From Alteromonas sp. BL110 (GTDB lineage: Bacteria; Pseudomonadota; Gammaproteobacteria; Enterobacterales; Alteromonadaceae), in contig NZ_CP031967.1 in NCBI RefSeq assembly GCF_003443615.1, forward strand, positions 434,001 through 498,000: a stretch of 64,000 nt of DNA, in the 5' to 3' direction. Made by a program: the position numbers and the translations under genes. Each line of letters opens with the position of its first letter. Position 1 is the stretch's first letter. The notes beneath the pieces were generated by a model. That model was not told where the DNA came from. It saw nothing but the letters and a program-made list of their open reading frames with translations, and ran no database searches. This document shows, piece by piece, positions 38,407-47,927 of this stretch.

Positions 38407-39462
38407 TTATCTTTTCGCTAGCTTAAGCTCAATGCTAGTTTCTGTTACTTTCTCATAGGTAATATTAAAGCTGCTTTCCAGTGCCGACAACAAGCCGTCT
38501 ATATCACCCACTTTGAAATAGCCCGCCACTCTGCGCTTACGCAGACTATCGTCAGAGATATGAAAACGAACTGGCGTGTATCGCCCAATTTCCAGAAGCA
38601 CAGATTCAAGAGGCTCGCCTTTAAAGACAATCATGCCCTGCTGCCACGCTAAATCATCATCAATCTCATCTTGCGACATACTTTCTCGGGCTTCTACCTT
38701 ACCCAAAACAGTCGCTTTCTCGCCTGCGAACATTAGCAGACCTTCTTCTGTAACAGGGCGCTTACCAAACAATGATTCATTTGAAGATGACGCTTTAAAG
38801 CGATCTTTTACTAACACTTTGCCATCGGTAACAACAAGTTCAAATGCATTGTCGTCGACATACTGCATGTTAAACGCGGTACCTACTGCGGTGACTGTAT
38901 TATTTCCAGCGGTAACGGAGAAGGGGCGCGTTTTATCGTGAGCGACTTCAAAGTGAGCCTCGCCTTTCAAAAGCACAATATTACGTGCACTTGATGTGAA
39001 ATCTACCGTTACTAAAGAGTTGGTGTTTAGATGTAGCTGCGAACCATCGGATAAGGTTACATTTTTCTGTTCGCCAACCCCCGTTTGAAATTTTTGGCTA
39101 ACAGCAGCAAATTCAGGCGCGCTATTAAGCCAAGTGCGCTGAACAACAACGCCGACTGCGATTGCCATGACTAAGAAAGTGGCAGCAATACCCCATACAG
39201 CGTTTTTCGGTAGGGCACGCCTTTTGGTGGTATGTTTTGCTGTTGGTTGTGGGAATAAGCCGCTTAATTCATTAAGCACCGACATATCGTCCCACAAGCT
39301 TGCCGCCTCTAATAAAGCTTGGCGATGAGCATTGCTCTCTGCCAACCAAGTGTCTAGCTCTACTTTTTCGTCACTTTTTAAACCGCGATCGAGACGGCTT
39401 ACCCAGAGGCACGCTTGCTCTTGGATATCTTCTTTACTTGAAAACTGGCGAATATTGTTCAT
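38407..39462 (-). CDS. FecR-family anti-sigma factor
   Basis: The 351-residue single-pass membrane protein has an N-terminal cytoplasmic anti-sigma region (about 10-65, ACLWVSRLDRGLKSDEKVEL), one membrane segment (88-108), a periplasmic FecR domain (about 124-220, GVGEQKNVTLSDGSQLHLN) and a C-terminal STN-like segment (YFKVGDIDGLLSALESSF). It should hold the sigma factor until the STN-bearing receptor signals. The sigma gene ends one base before it, so the two are co-expressed. Confidence 0.92.
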   Translation of the reverse strand: MNNIRQFSSKEDIQEQACLWVSRLDRGLKSDEKVELDTWLAESNAHRQALLEAASLWDDMSVLNELSGLFPQPTAKHTTKRRALPKNAVWGIAATFLVMAIAVGVVVQRTWLNSAPEFAAVSQKFQTGVGEQKNVTLSDGSQLHLNTNSLVTVDFTSSARNIVLLKGEAHFEVAHDKTRPFSVTAGNNTVTAVGTAFNMQYVDDNAFELVVTDGKVLVKDRFKASSSNESLFGKRPVTEEGLLMFAGEKATVLGKVEARESMSQDEIDDDLAWQQGMIVFKGEPLESVLLEIGRYTPVRFHISDDSLRKRRVAGYFKVGDIDGLLSALESSFNITYEKVTETSIELKLAKR

Positions 39463-39463
39463 G

Positions 39464-40021
39464 TTAACTACTGCTTATGTCCTGAGTCGCGGTAGCAGTT
39501 GCACGGGGAGATGCACTGTCGTTTGAAAGCTCTGCTAAATACCTAGAGCACATCATTAAACCTTTGGCGACATGCTTTTCTACGGTGCTTTCGCTTAGCC
39601 CCACAAGCTCTGCAATTTCTTTTTGTCGCATGCCATATACTTTCTTAAGCAAAAATACGCGTTTTACATCAGCAGACAGCGTGTCTGTCGCTCGGCAAAA
39701 ATGAATAAAGCGCTCTTTACTCTCTACATTTTTTTCTAAACTGTGCCCCACTAGTTCGTAAGGCAAAATGTCCATGTCGTCCAGCTGCTTGTTTTTGTTT
39801 TCTGCTTTTGCAACATGATTCAGCGCTAAGTTACGCGCTGTCTTGAGCATATATGTCCGCTCATATTGTATTTCTTGTTTTAATTCTGCTTCGTAGCTTT
39901 TTATAAAAGCTTCCTGCACGATATCTTCAATGTCGTCGGCGCCAACAATAGAACCTACCGCGCGCATTAACTTCGAACGGTATTTTAAAAAGGTTTCAGC
40001 TACTGTCGACTTTCTTGTCAT
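39464..40021 (-). CDS. ECF sigma factor (FecI-like)
   Basis: From the ATG at 40021 the product has 185 residues with sigma region 2 (FLKYRSKLMRAVGSIVGADD, DIVQEAFIKSYEAEL) and region 4 (VFLLKKVYGMRQKEIAELVG, STVEKHVAKGLMMC). It probably directs transcription of receptor genes in this cluster. An ATG at 40093 would add 24 residues but lies within 20 bases of a terminator serving the upstream receptor gene, leaving no room for a promoter, so the inner start is preferred; neither has a good ribosome site. Confidence 0.87.
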   Translation of the reverse strand: MTRKSTVAETFLKYRSKLMRAVGSIVGADDIEDIVQEAFIKSYEAELKQEIQYERTYMLKTARNLALNHVAKAENKNKQLDDMDILPYELVGHSLEKNVESKERFIHFCRATDTLSADVKRVFLLKKVYGMRQKEIAELVGLSESTVEKHVAKGLMMCSRYLAELSNDSASPRATATATQDISSS

Positions 40022-40109
40022 AATAATAAAAGTTGTGTGTTTCGAATTGCTTACAATGGCATCAATAATGCCTGTTTCTTCATGACTTTTCACGCAAATG
40101 ATGTTCGAT

Positions 40110-40140
40110 ATTGAAAATAAAAGGGGAGCTAACGCTCCCC
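40110..40140 (-). terminator. Terminator of the second TonB-dependent receptor gene
   Basis: Read leftward, GGGGAGC, GTTA, GCTCCCC is followed by TTTTATTTT. It sits between the receptor stop codon (40187) and the sigma gene, separating their transcripts. Confidence 0.85.
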
Positions 40141-40186
40141 TCCACGTCGAAACAATTGTGAAAGTTGTTTTCGCTAGTATTAGCGA

Positions 40187-42757
40187 TTAGAACGTGTAGA
40201 CACCTCTTAGATAATAGAAACCACCGTTAATACCGATTGGTGAGGTAGTTGGATACAACGAACCTGCAATACCGGCATACTGGGTATTTTCATCTGGGTA
40301 TTCATCAAAGGCGTTTTTCGCGCCTACGGTTACAGTAAACTCTTCTGTGAAGTTATAAGCCACTTCTAAGTCCACAGTAAACTCTGAACCTACTTTTTCA
40401 ATAGGCAATGCCGAATCTAAGTGATCTTCAAAGATGCTACCGTAATAGTTCAAGCGTGCAAGGAAGCGCCAGTCACCGTTAGTGTGGTTTGCTGTTGCAC
40501 TGTAGCGCACTGCCGGAAGGTTATCTTCTAACATGCGAATACGGAAGTCAGAGATGTTCTCAGACGCGCGGTCTACTTCTGTAGATGTCCAGTTATACGC
40601 AAGAGAGAACTTAGTCTCGCCGCCCATCATCTCCATAGAGTAGTTAGCTACTACGTCAAGACCTTCGGTGGTTGTATCGAAGTCATTAGTAAAGAAGCTG
40701 ATCTCTTGGAAGCTAGACGCGTCATTAATACCTTGCGCAAGCAGTGCTGCAATATCGTCTTCAGTTAACGCAATCCCTGACGCCGTACTGATACGGTCGG
40801 TCAGTTCAATGTTGTAGTAGTCAGCAGTAATGAATAAACCATTTTCAAAGTCTGCTACCACACCAAATGTAATGCTCTCTGACTCTTCAGGTGTTAACTG
40901 CTCGCCGCCTTTGAGCTGTGATACTGGGTCTGTTGGTGGTAGCGTTGCACGGTCAATAAGCTCGCCACCTGTACCGAATGCTGTGGTTACGTTACGCACG
41001 TTACTTTGACCAAGCGTTGGTGCTTTAAAGCCTGTTGAGAATGCACCACGGAACGCAATGTTCTCTAACGCCTGCCAACGGAAAGCAATTTTACCTTTCG
41101 TGGTATCGCCAAAATCAGAGAAGTCTTCGTAACGTAACGCACCGGCTAGCATGAAGTTTTCAGTGATATAGGCTTCTGCATCAATGTAAAGCGCGATGTT
41201 GTTGCGGGACACACGACCTTGGCTATTGGCCGCCAAGCCAGGGAAACCATTTGAGCCAATGCCAAAGCCTTGTGTCGCCAGCGGACCTATTTCATAAGAG
41301 GCAGTATCACCTGCAACGCTCTCATAACTTTCGTTGCGATATTGGAAACCAGTCGCTACGAATAGCGGCTCGTACAAACCAACATCGAAAGGTTTTGTAA
41401 AATCAATATCAAGCGTTTGCTCAGACTGCGTATAACGACCTGGGCTAAACGATGTTGGCGTATCCGGGCCAAGTGACGGGTTAATTGTGTTGCTAATAGC
41501 AAAATCAACTTCGTTTTGACCAAGGTTTAAACTCACATCATAAGTAATGTCGTTGTCCAACTCGCCTTTCGTACCAAAGACAAGAGACATATCCGTTACC
41601 GTACCGCCAAAGCGAGGTGTGAAACCGCCAGGAAGCATCTCGTTAAATGCGAAACAATCTGGATTGTTCTGTACCTGGTTGATGTACGTCGGGTTTTCTA
41701 GAACGTTATCGCCAACCACGATATCAGTTGGACAATTACCTGACATATCACCAGTTAAATCACCAACAAGAAGTAGTTGCTCACCATCTTCATTTGTACC
41801 ACCATCGTTTACACCACCTCGGTTATGTGGGTTACGATAATAGAATCCGCCTTCAACTTCACGCTCGGCGAAGTTACCAAATATATATGCTTCTGACGTA
41901 TCAGAAAGCTCAACACCTGCGTTAGCAAAAAGCTTGATGTCATGCTTAATTTCAGGAGAACCCCAAATTTGTGCTGGGTCTTCTACAAAAGTGTTGCCCG
42001 CCGCAATAAGCGCCGCTGCATCGTCACGTTGTACGCTGCGAGACGTATCGTCAGCAGTACGGTATTCGGCTGAAAGATTAATAAAACCTTTGTCAGATAG
42101 TGGAAGACCTACGTTACCTGACAGCTGAATCATGTCTCCGTCGCCTTCGTAATAAGACCCGTAACGCGCTTCAAATGTACCGCCTTCTGACGCATCATTC
42201 AGTACGAAGTTAATTACACCCGCGATGGCATCTGAACCGTATTGCGCCGCTGCACCGTCACGAAGTACTTCCACCTGCTTAAGTGCCGCTGCTGGAATTA
42301 CAGAAATATCAGGACCCTGTGCACCGTCTGATAGACCGCCACCTAGGAAAGTGATAACCGCAGAGCGGTGACGACGCTTACCATTTACAAGCACTAGCGT
42401 GTGGTCCGATGCCATGCCGCGAAGGTTTGCAGGACGAACTAGCGTTGAAGCATCGTTGATTGGCTGGTCGTTTACGTTAAAAGACGGAACAACAGTTTGC
42501 ATCATAGATACCATATCTGTGGCACCCTGCTGCTTGAACTCTTCGTCAGAAATAATATCAATTGGAACCGCTGAGTCTGCTACAGAGCGAGGCGCTGCGC
42601 GCGAACCAACGACGGCGATTTGTTCATAATCTTCAGCTTTAGCACTCTCTTCTGCTTCTTGCGCATAAACAGGTGCTGTAGCCATTACTGAAAACGCCGC
42701 AGATGCAGCTAATACGCCGCGCACGTTTTTGGTCAATAAAGACAAGGATGTATTCAT
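40187..42757 (-). CDS. TonB-dependent receptor without STN domain
   Basis: The 856-residue product has a signal peptide ending at VYAQ, a TonB-box-like IAVVGSRA, a plug nearly identical in wording to the neighbouring receptor (NDQPINDAS, LVRPANLRGM, NGKRRHRSAV, SDGAQGPDISVIP) and a C-terminal barrel ending in FYYLRGVYTF. It lacks the STN domain, so it cannot signal by the FecA route. The start at 42757 is preferred (GGGAAA upstream) over an ATG 15 codons earlier. It is a paralogue of the receptor at 35235-38306. The ligand is unknown. Confidence 0.92.
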   Translation of the reverse strand: MNTSLSLLTKNVRGVLAASAAFSVMATAPVYAQEAEESAKAEDYEQIAVVGSRAAPRSVADSAVPIDIISDEEFKQQGATDMVSMMQTVVPSFNVNDQPINDASTLVRPANLRGMASDHTLVLVNGKRRHRSAVITFLGGGLSDGAQGPDISVIPAAALKQVEVLRDGAAAQYGSDAIAGVINFVLNDASEGGTFEARYGSYYEGDGDMIQLSGNVGLPLSDKGFINLSAEYRTADDTSRSVQRDDAAALIAAGNTFVEDPAQIWGSPEIKHDIKLFANAGVELSDTSEAYIFGNFAEREVEGGFYYRNPHNRGGVNDGGTNEDGEQLLLVGDLTGDMSGNCPTDIVVGDNVLENPTYINQVQNNPDCFAFNEMLPGGFTPRFGGTVTDMSLVFGTKGELDNDITYDVSLNLGQNEVDFAISNTINPSLGPDTPTSFSPGRYTQSEQTLDIDFTKPFDVGLYEPLFVATGFQYRNESYESVAGDTASYEIGPLATQGFGIGSNGFPGLAANSQGRVSRNNIALYIDAEAYITENFMLAGALRYEDFSDFGDTTKGKIAFRWQALENIAFRGAFSTGFKAPTLGQSNVRNVTTAFGTGGELIDRATLPPTDPVSQLKGGEQLTPEESESITFGVVADFENGLFITADYYNIELTDRISTASGIALTEDDIAALLAQGINDASSFQEISFFTNDFDTTTEGLDVVANYSMEMMGGETKFSLAYNWTSTEVDRASENISDFRIRMLEDNLPAVRYSATANHTNGDWRFLARLNYYGSIFEDHLDSALPIEKVGSEFTVDLEVAYNFTEEFTVTVGAKNAFDEYPDENTQYAGIAGSLYPTTSPIGINGGFYYLRGVYTF

Positions 42758-43019
42758 GGTGGTTTCCCGGATTTTCTCTAAAACACTTTCAGCGTTATTC
42801 ACACAATAAAAAAGTATTTCGAGAGGTTGTTGTTTTATACCTTCAACACTGACTCATTTGCGGCCAGCTGAATGTTTTATAGAACGCAAGATATTAAAAA
42901 ACAAACCTTTTTCGACAGAATAAAAATATTTTTTCAAACCGTAGAGGATCTTTATTTCTGACCTGTCTATATTATCTTGATGGGAATAAAAGTGCGGAAT
43001 TTTTGGTAGTTTTTAATGA
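42758..43019. other. Upstream region of the second receptor gene
   Basis: AT-rich DNA in which no Fur box or other operator was recognised. A promoter for the leftward receptor must lie here, possibly dependent on the cluster's ECF sigma factor. Confidence 0.35.
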
Positions 43020-43046
43020 AAAAAGCTGACACAAAGCCAGCTTTTT
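43020..43046. terminator. Terminator after grxD
   Basis: AAAAAGCTG pairs with CAGCTTTTT around a 9-base loop. The flanking A and T tracts make it usable in both directions; it ends the leftward grxD transcript. Confidence 0.75.
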
Positions 43047-43090
43047 AATCGATACTTAAAATATCGGAGACCTGCTACAAATCGAAAGAT

Positions 43091-43441
43091 TTACTCGTCT
43101 TCATTGTATTTTTCAGCTGTCTCTTTGATAAGCGGCTGAAGCTCGTTCTGTTGGAACATTTCAATGATAATATCGCACCCGCCAACAAGTTCACCTTCAA
43201 CCCATAGCTGAGGGAAGGTAGGCCAATTGGCATATTTAGGTAGTTCAGCACGAATATCAGGGTTTTGTAGAATATCTACATAAGCAAATGGTTCGCCACA
43301 TGACATCAACGCTTGTGATGCTTGTGAAGAAAAGCCACAGCTAGGTAGCTTAGGAGAACCTTTCATATACAACAAAATTGGGTTTTCTTCGATTTGCTGC
43401 TTGATTCTATCTAGCGTTGATTGATTTTCAGTATTATCCAT
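43091..43441 (-). CDS. grxD: Monothiol glutaredoxin (Grx4 type)
   Basis: The 116-residue protein has the CGFS active site (Cys35 in KLPSCGFS), the glutathione-binding TFPQLWVEGELVGGCDI and the usual Grx4 length. Such proteins carry glutathione-coordinated 2Fe-2S clusters and deliver them to targets. The start at 43441 follows AGAGGA by 6 bases; a longer frame to 43519 lacks homology. Confidence 0.94.
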   Translation of the reverse strand: MDNTENQSTLDRIKQQIEENPILLYMKGSPKLPSCGFSSQASQALMSCGEPFAYVDILQNPDIRAELPKYANWPTFPQLWVEGELVGGCDIIIEMFQQNELQPLIKETAEKYNEDE

Positions 43442-43790
43442 TTGATTCCTCTGAGCACAAAAGTGTATTCCCTCTAAGATGGGAATGCATAAATGATTTA
43501 TCAAGGCGAAGGGTATCATAAAATCCCTTTTAATTACCCATTACTGAATTGATCTTTTAGTACGCTCTCTCCCTATCTACCTGTATATCTATCAACGCGA
43601 TATTTCCACAAAATAGATTTTGCAAAAAAATTCACAATTTTGTCATTGAGTTATAAGACTTTATCCCCACATTTGGGATATGCTTTAGCGTCTAGAGTGA
43701 TATCGTCAGCTAAGCGTTGACTGGCACTTATTGAACAGGCGAAGATAAGTGTGCTTTAGACTACAATACTAAACCAACATGGAGACCGTC
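43442..43790. other. Divergent promoter region between grxD and sodB
   Basis: It holds the promoters of both genes. TTGACT at 43717-43722 is a possible -35 for sodB, but no convincing -10 is spaced correctly; TACAAT at 43762-43767 is another -10 candidate. TTGAACAGGC at 43731-43740 can pair with the start of the candidate Fur-regulated RNA near 55.25 kb. Confidence 0.4.
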
Positions 43791-44372
43791 ATGGCTTTTG
43801 AACTACCAGCATTACCATACGAACAAAATGCACTAGAACCGCATATTTCTGCTGAAACGCTTGAGTACCACTATGGCAAGCACCACGCTACTTATGTAAC
43901 TAAGCTTAATGGCCTAGTTGAAGGTACTGACATGGAAAACAAAAGCCTAGAAGAAATTATCAAATCTTCTGAAGGCGGTGTTTTCAATAACGCAGCGCAA
44001 GTTTGGAACCACACGTTCTACTGGCACTGCCTTAGCCCGAATGGCGGCGGCGAGCCAACTGGCGCACTAGCTGATGCGATTAACGCGAAATGGGGCTCAT
44101 TTGCAGACTTCCAAGCAGCGTTCAACGACAAAGCTGTTAACAACTTCGGCTCTAGCTGGACGTGGCTCGTTAAAACTGCAGACGGTAGCCTAGATATCGT
44201 TAACACTAGCAACGCTGAAACGCCTATCTCTGGCGATGACCTAACACCAGTACTAACTGTCGACCTTTGGGAACACGCTTACTATATCGATTACCGTAAT
44301 GCGCGTCCTAAGTACCTAGAAAACTTCTGGGCACTAGTTAACTGGGAATTCGCAAGCAAAAACTTTGCGTAA
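43791..44372 (+). CDS. sodB: Superoxide dismutase, iron type
   Basis: The enzyme dismutates superoxide in the cytoplasm. The metal ligands are His27, His74, Asp158 and His162 ([23 protein letters not shown]), and Gln70 in AAQVWNH is the second-sphere residue typical of Fe-type enzymes. The 193-residue length matches E. coli SodB. The ATG at 43791 follows GGAGA by 5 bases. Confidence 0.96.
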   Translation: MAFELPALPYEQNALEPHISAETLEYHYGKHHATYVTKLNGLVEGTDMENKSLEEIIKSSEGGVFNNAAQVWNHTFYWHCLSPNGGGEPTGALADAINAKWGSFADFQAAFNDKAVNNFGSSWTWLVKTADGSLDIVNTSNAETPISGDDLTPVLTVDLWEHAYYIDYRNARPKYLENFWALVNWEFASKNFA

Positions 44373-44430
44373 GGCTTACGCCTTCTTGTAGTACACACGT
44401 TGTGCTACATAGCGTTAAAGAATACGAATA

Positions 44431-44463
44431 AAAAGCCCCGCTCATTAGCGGGGCTTTTGTTTA
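44431..44463 (+). terminator. Terminator after sodB
   Basis: AAAAGCCCCGCT pairs with AGCGGGGCTTTT around CATT, followed by GTTT. It lies about 60 bases past the stop codon. Confidence 0.9.
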
Positions 44464-44614
44464 TGCGAAAAGCTTCATTAAGAGACACTAAATTCTTATA
44501 AAAGTTGCATTTTTTATTAGACGAAAAGATTAAAAACTATACACAATAATTACTATCCTTTTCCCAAATACCGACTAAGCTGAAATTACGGGGTTCCGTA
44601 TTTAAGGGGTATTC

Positions 44615-46537
44615 ATGGGTATTTTTGAACACTATCAAAGCCGCTATGAAGAGCGGAAACAGGAAGAGTTCACCATTGGGGAGTTCCTTGAAATTTGTAA
44701 GGAAGATCAAAGTGCTTATGCAAGCGCAGCAGAACGTTTGTTACAAGCCATTGGTGAGCCAGAATTAATTGACACTGCCAACGACCCGGCGCTAAGCCGC
44801 ATTTTCTCTAACCGCGTCATTTCTCGTTATCCAGCTTTTTCAGAATTCTATGGCATGGAAGAGGCCATTGAACAAATCGTCTCTTACCTCAAGCATGCCG
44901 CGCAGGGTCTAGAGGAGAAGAAACAGATTCTTTATTTACTCGGCCCAGTAGGTGGCGGCAAATCGTCGCTGGCCGAAAAACTCAAAGAGTTGATGCAGCA
45001 CGTACCTATTTACATGCTCAAAGGCTCACCAGTGAATGATCATCCATTCTGCCTATTCGACGTCAAAGAAGATGGCGACATTTTAGAAAAAGAATATGGC
45101 ATTCCTAAGCGCTATCTAAAAACCATCATGTCACCGTGGGCTCGCAAGCGCCTTCATGAGTTCAATGGCGATATTACCCAGTTCAAAGTGGTACGGGTTT
45201 ATCCTTCGGTACTTGATCAGGTTGGCATTGCTAAAACCGAACCTGGAGATGAGAACAACCAGGATATCTCGGCACTCGTTGGGAAAGTGGATATTCGCCG
45301 TCTAGAGCAATATGCACAAAACGACCCTGACGCATATAGTTATTCAGGTTCGCTGTGTAAAGCCAACCAAGGGTTAATGGAATTTGTTGAAATGTTCAAA
45401 GCGCCAATTAAGGTGCTGCATCCGCTATTAACCGCCACTCAAGAAGGCAACTATAATCCAACGGAAGGCTTTTCTGCTCTTCCCTTCGATGGGTTAATAT
45501 TGGCACACTCAAACGAATCTGAGTGGCAATCGTTTAGAAACAATAAAAACAACGAAGCATTTTTAGACCGTGTTTATATTGTGAAAGTCCCTTATTGCTT
45601 AAGAGTAAGCGAAGAAATTCGCATTTATAAAAAGCTACTCGATAGCAGTGAGCTCAGTGGCGCTCCATGTGCACCTGACACTTTGGAATGCTTAGCGCAG
45701 TTTACTGTGCTATCCCGATTAAAAGAGCCTGAAAACTCCAGCATGTTTTCAAAAATGCGGGTCTATGATGGAGAAAGCTTAAAAGACACCGACCCGAAAG
45801 CGAAGTCTTATCAAGAATATCGCGATTACGCTGGTGTCGACGAAGGTATGGAGGGATTATCCACCCGCTTTGCATTTAAGATCCTTTCTCGCGTGTTTAA
45901 CTTCGATCATCAAGAAGTGGCGGCGAATCCAGTGCATTTATTCTACGTGTTGGAACGTCAGATTGAGCGAGAACAGTTCCCCCAAGAAACCGCTGATAAG
46001 TATTTGGAGTTTTTAAAAGGCTACCTGATCCCCCGCTATGTGGAGTTCATAGGCAAAGAAATTCAAACCGCTTATTTAGAGTCATATTCTGAATACGGGC
46101 AAAATCTATTTGACCGCTATGTCACCTATGCTGATTTCTGGATCCAAGACCAAGAGTATCGCGACCCAGAAACTGGGCAGCTGTTCGACAGAGCGTCACT
46201 GAATGCTGAGTTAGAAAAAACAGAGAAGCCTGCAGGGATCAGCAACCCAAAAGATTTCCGTAACGAGATCGTTAACTTTGTTTTGCGAGCCCGTGCGAAT
46301 AACGGCGGCAAAAACCCAGCGTGGACAAGTTATGAGAAGCTTCGCACCGTCATCGAGAAGAAGATGTTCTCTAACACGGAAGACTTACTGCCAGTTATTT
46401 CTTTTAACACCAAAGGCTCAGCAGAAGAGCAGAAAAAGCACGACGACTTTGTAAATCGTATGACCGAAAAAGGCTATACGCAAAAACAAGTTCGCTTGCT
46501 TTGTGAATGGTACCTACGCGTACGAAAAGCGTCATAG
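44615..46537 (+). CDS. prkA: PrkA-family serine protein kinase (YeaG)
   Basis: This 640-residue protein has an N-terminal AAA-type ATPase domain with Walker A GPVGGGKSS (110-118) and a C-terminal PrkA kinase-like domain. Members are linked to stationary-phase and nitrogen-starvation responses. It heads the conserved yeaG-yeaH-ycgB (prkA-DUF444-spoVR) operon; a 35-base hairpin in the gap to yeaH may adjust relative expression. AAGGGG precedes the ATG. Confidence 0.95.
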   Translation: MGIFEHYQSRYEERKQEEFTIGEFLEICKEDQSAYASAAERLLQAIGEPELIDTANDPALSRIFSNRVISRYPAFSEFYGMEEAIEQIVSYLKHAAQGLEEKKQILYLLGPVGGGKSSLAEKLKELMQHVPIYMLKGSPVNDHPFCLFDVKEDGDILEKEYGIPKRYLKTIMSPWARKRLHEFNGDITQFKVVRVYPSVLDQVGIAKTEPGDENNQDISALVGKVDIRRLEQYAQNDPDAYSYSGSLCKANQGLMEFVEMFKAPIKVLHPLLTATQEGNYNPTEGFSALPFDGLILAHSNESEWQSFRNNKNNEAFLDRVYIVKVPYCLRVSEEIRIYKKLLDSSELSGAPCAPDTLECLAQFTVLSRLKEPENSSMFSKMRVYDGESLKDTDPKAKSYQEYRDYAGVDEGMEGLSTRFAFKILSRVFNFDHQEVAANPVHLFYVLERQIEREQFPQETADKYLEFLKGYLIPRYVEFIGKEIQTAYLESYSEYGQNLFDRYVTYADFWIQDQEYRDPETGQLFDRASLNAELEKTEKPAGISNPKDFRNEIVNFVLRARANNGGKNPAWTSYEKLRTVIEKKMFSNTEDLLPVISFNTKGSAEEQKKHDDFVNRMTEKGYTQKQVRLLCEWYLRVRKAS

Positions 46538-46568
46538 CCCAAGGGCTGGAAGCTTCTAGAACGTATAG

Positions 46569-46603
46569 GGTGCTATAGCGTGCGCTAAGCGCGCTTTAGC
46601 ACC
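46569..46603 (+). other. Inter-cistronic hairpin between prkA and yeaH
   Basis: Two 15-base arms (from GGTGCTATAGCG to TTAGCACC) pair with one mismatch and one wobble around a 5-base loop. There is no T run, so it looks like an mRNA stability or processing element and not a terminator. Confidence 0.55.
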
Positions 46604-46639
46604 GGTATTTGTAGTTCACAATAACTCAAGCAGGTGTGT

Positions 46640-47926
46640 ATGGCACATTTCATAGACCGAAGGTTAAACAGCAAAGGCAAGAGTACGGTAAACCGCCAGC
46701 GCTTTATCAAGCGTTACAAACAGCAGATAAAGCGTGCTGTATCTGATGCAGTGGGCAAACGTTCTGTTACCGACGTAGATTCTGGCGAGCAAATTAGCAT
46801 TCCAGCCAGAGATATTTCTGAACCTATATTCCATACAGGGCGCGGTGGCAGCAGAGATATTGTCCACCCAGGCAATGACCAATTCACCGCAGGAGACAAA
46901 ATTGACAGACCGCCAGGTGGTGGCGGTAAAGGCGCTGGTGAAGGCGACGCTAGCAATGAAGGTGAAGGGCAAGACGAGTTCGTATTTTCAATATCCAAAG
47001 ACGAATATTTAGATTTGCTATTTGAAGATTTGGCGCTTCCGAATTTAAAAAAAAATCAGTTCGATAAAGTCACCCAGTTTGAAACTTACCGCGCCGGTTA
47101 TCAGACCGACGGCGTACCGAGCAACCTTGATATTGTTCGCTCACTCAAAGGTTCTGTAGCAAGGCGTATAGCCCTAAGCGGAAGTGATAGAAAGAAACTT
47201 AAAGAACTTGAAGAAAAACTGGTACTGCTTGTAGAAGACAAGCACGACAATACGCTGGCTATTAATGCACTTAAAGAAGAAATTGAGGCCTTAAAAGCCA
47301 AAATTGGCCGAGTGCCATTTATCGACACGTTTGATTTGCGCTTTAAGAACTATGACAAGCGCCCTCTTCCTTCGAGTAAAGCGGTAATGTTTTGCTTAAT
47401 GGACGTATCTGGCTCTATGGACCAGGCCACTAAAGAAATGGCAAAACGCTTCTATATTTTGCTTTATCTATTTTTAAGTCGCACTTACGAAAACGTAGAC
47501 GTGGTATATATTCGCCACCATACACAAGCTAAAGAAGTGGACGAGCAGGAGTTTTTCTATTCTCAAGAAACCGGCGGTACTATTGTTTCAAGCGCCTTGA
47601 AGCTAATGGACGAGGTTGTCCGCGAGCGCTATAGCGATGGAAATTGGAATATTTATGCAGCACAGGCGTCAGATGGCGATAACTGGGCCGATGACTCGCC
47701 CCAATGCCGCGATTTGCTTACCTCTAAACTGCTGCCGACCACCCGCTATTATGCCTATATCGAAATAACCGAAAGACAGCACCAAAGCCTATGGCGTGAA
47801 TACGAGAAAGTCGCCGCCACTCACGACAATTTTGTATGTAAGCACATACAAACCCAGGCCGACATCTATCCTGTGTTCAGAGAGCTATTCAAACGCTCTG
47901 AGCAAGATGCGCAGCAAGGAGCCTAA
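46640..47926 (+). CDS. yeaH: YeaH/DUF444 family protein with VWA-like domain
   Basis: The 428-residue protein contains the MIDAS-like [14 protein letters not shown] typical of von Willebrand A domains in DUF444 proteins, after a glycine-rich stretch ([16 protein letters not shown]). It works with PrkA and SpoVR in an ill-defined stress response. The ATG at 46640 is preferred over a GTG two codons earlier. The stop precedes spoVR by one base. Confidence 0.94.
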   Translation: MAHFIDRRLNSKGKSTVNRQRFIKRYKQQIKRAVSDAVGKRSVTDVDSGEQISIPARDISEPIFHTGRGGSRDIVHPGNDQFTAGDKIDRPPGGGGKGAGEGDASNEGEGQDEFVFSISKDEYLDLLFEDLALPNLKKNQFDKVTQFETYRAGYQTDGVPSNLDIVRSLKGSVARRIALSGSDRKKLKELEEKLVLLVEDKHDNTLAINALKEEIEALKAKIGRVPFIDTFDLRFKNYDKRPLPSSKAVMFCLMDVSGSMDQATKEMAKRFYILLYLFLSRTYENVDVVYIRHHTQAKEVDEQEFFYSQETGGTIVSSALKLMDEVVRERYSDGNWNIYAAQASDGDNWADDSPQCRDLLTSKLLPTTRYYAYIEITERQHQSLWREYEKVAATHDNFVCKHIQTQADIYPVFRELFKRSEQDAQQGA

Positions 47927-47927
47927 T

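Noticed and set aside
44373..44614. Sigma-54 promoter for the prkA operon
   Set aside because: No GG-N10-GC pair of the -24/-12 type was found upstream.
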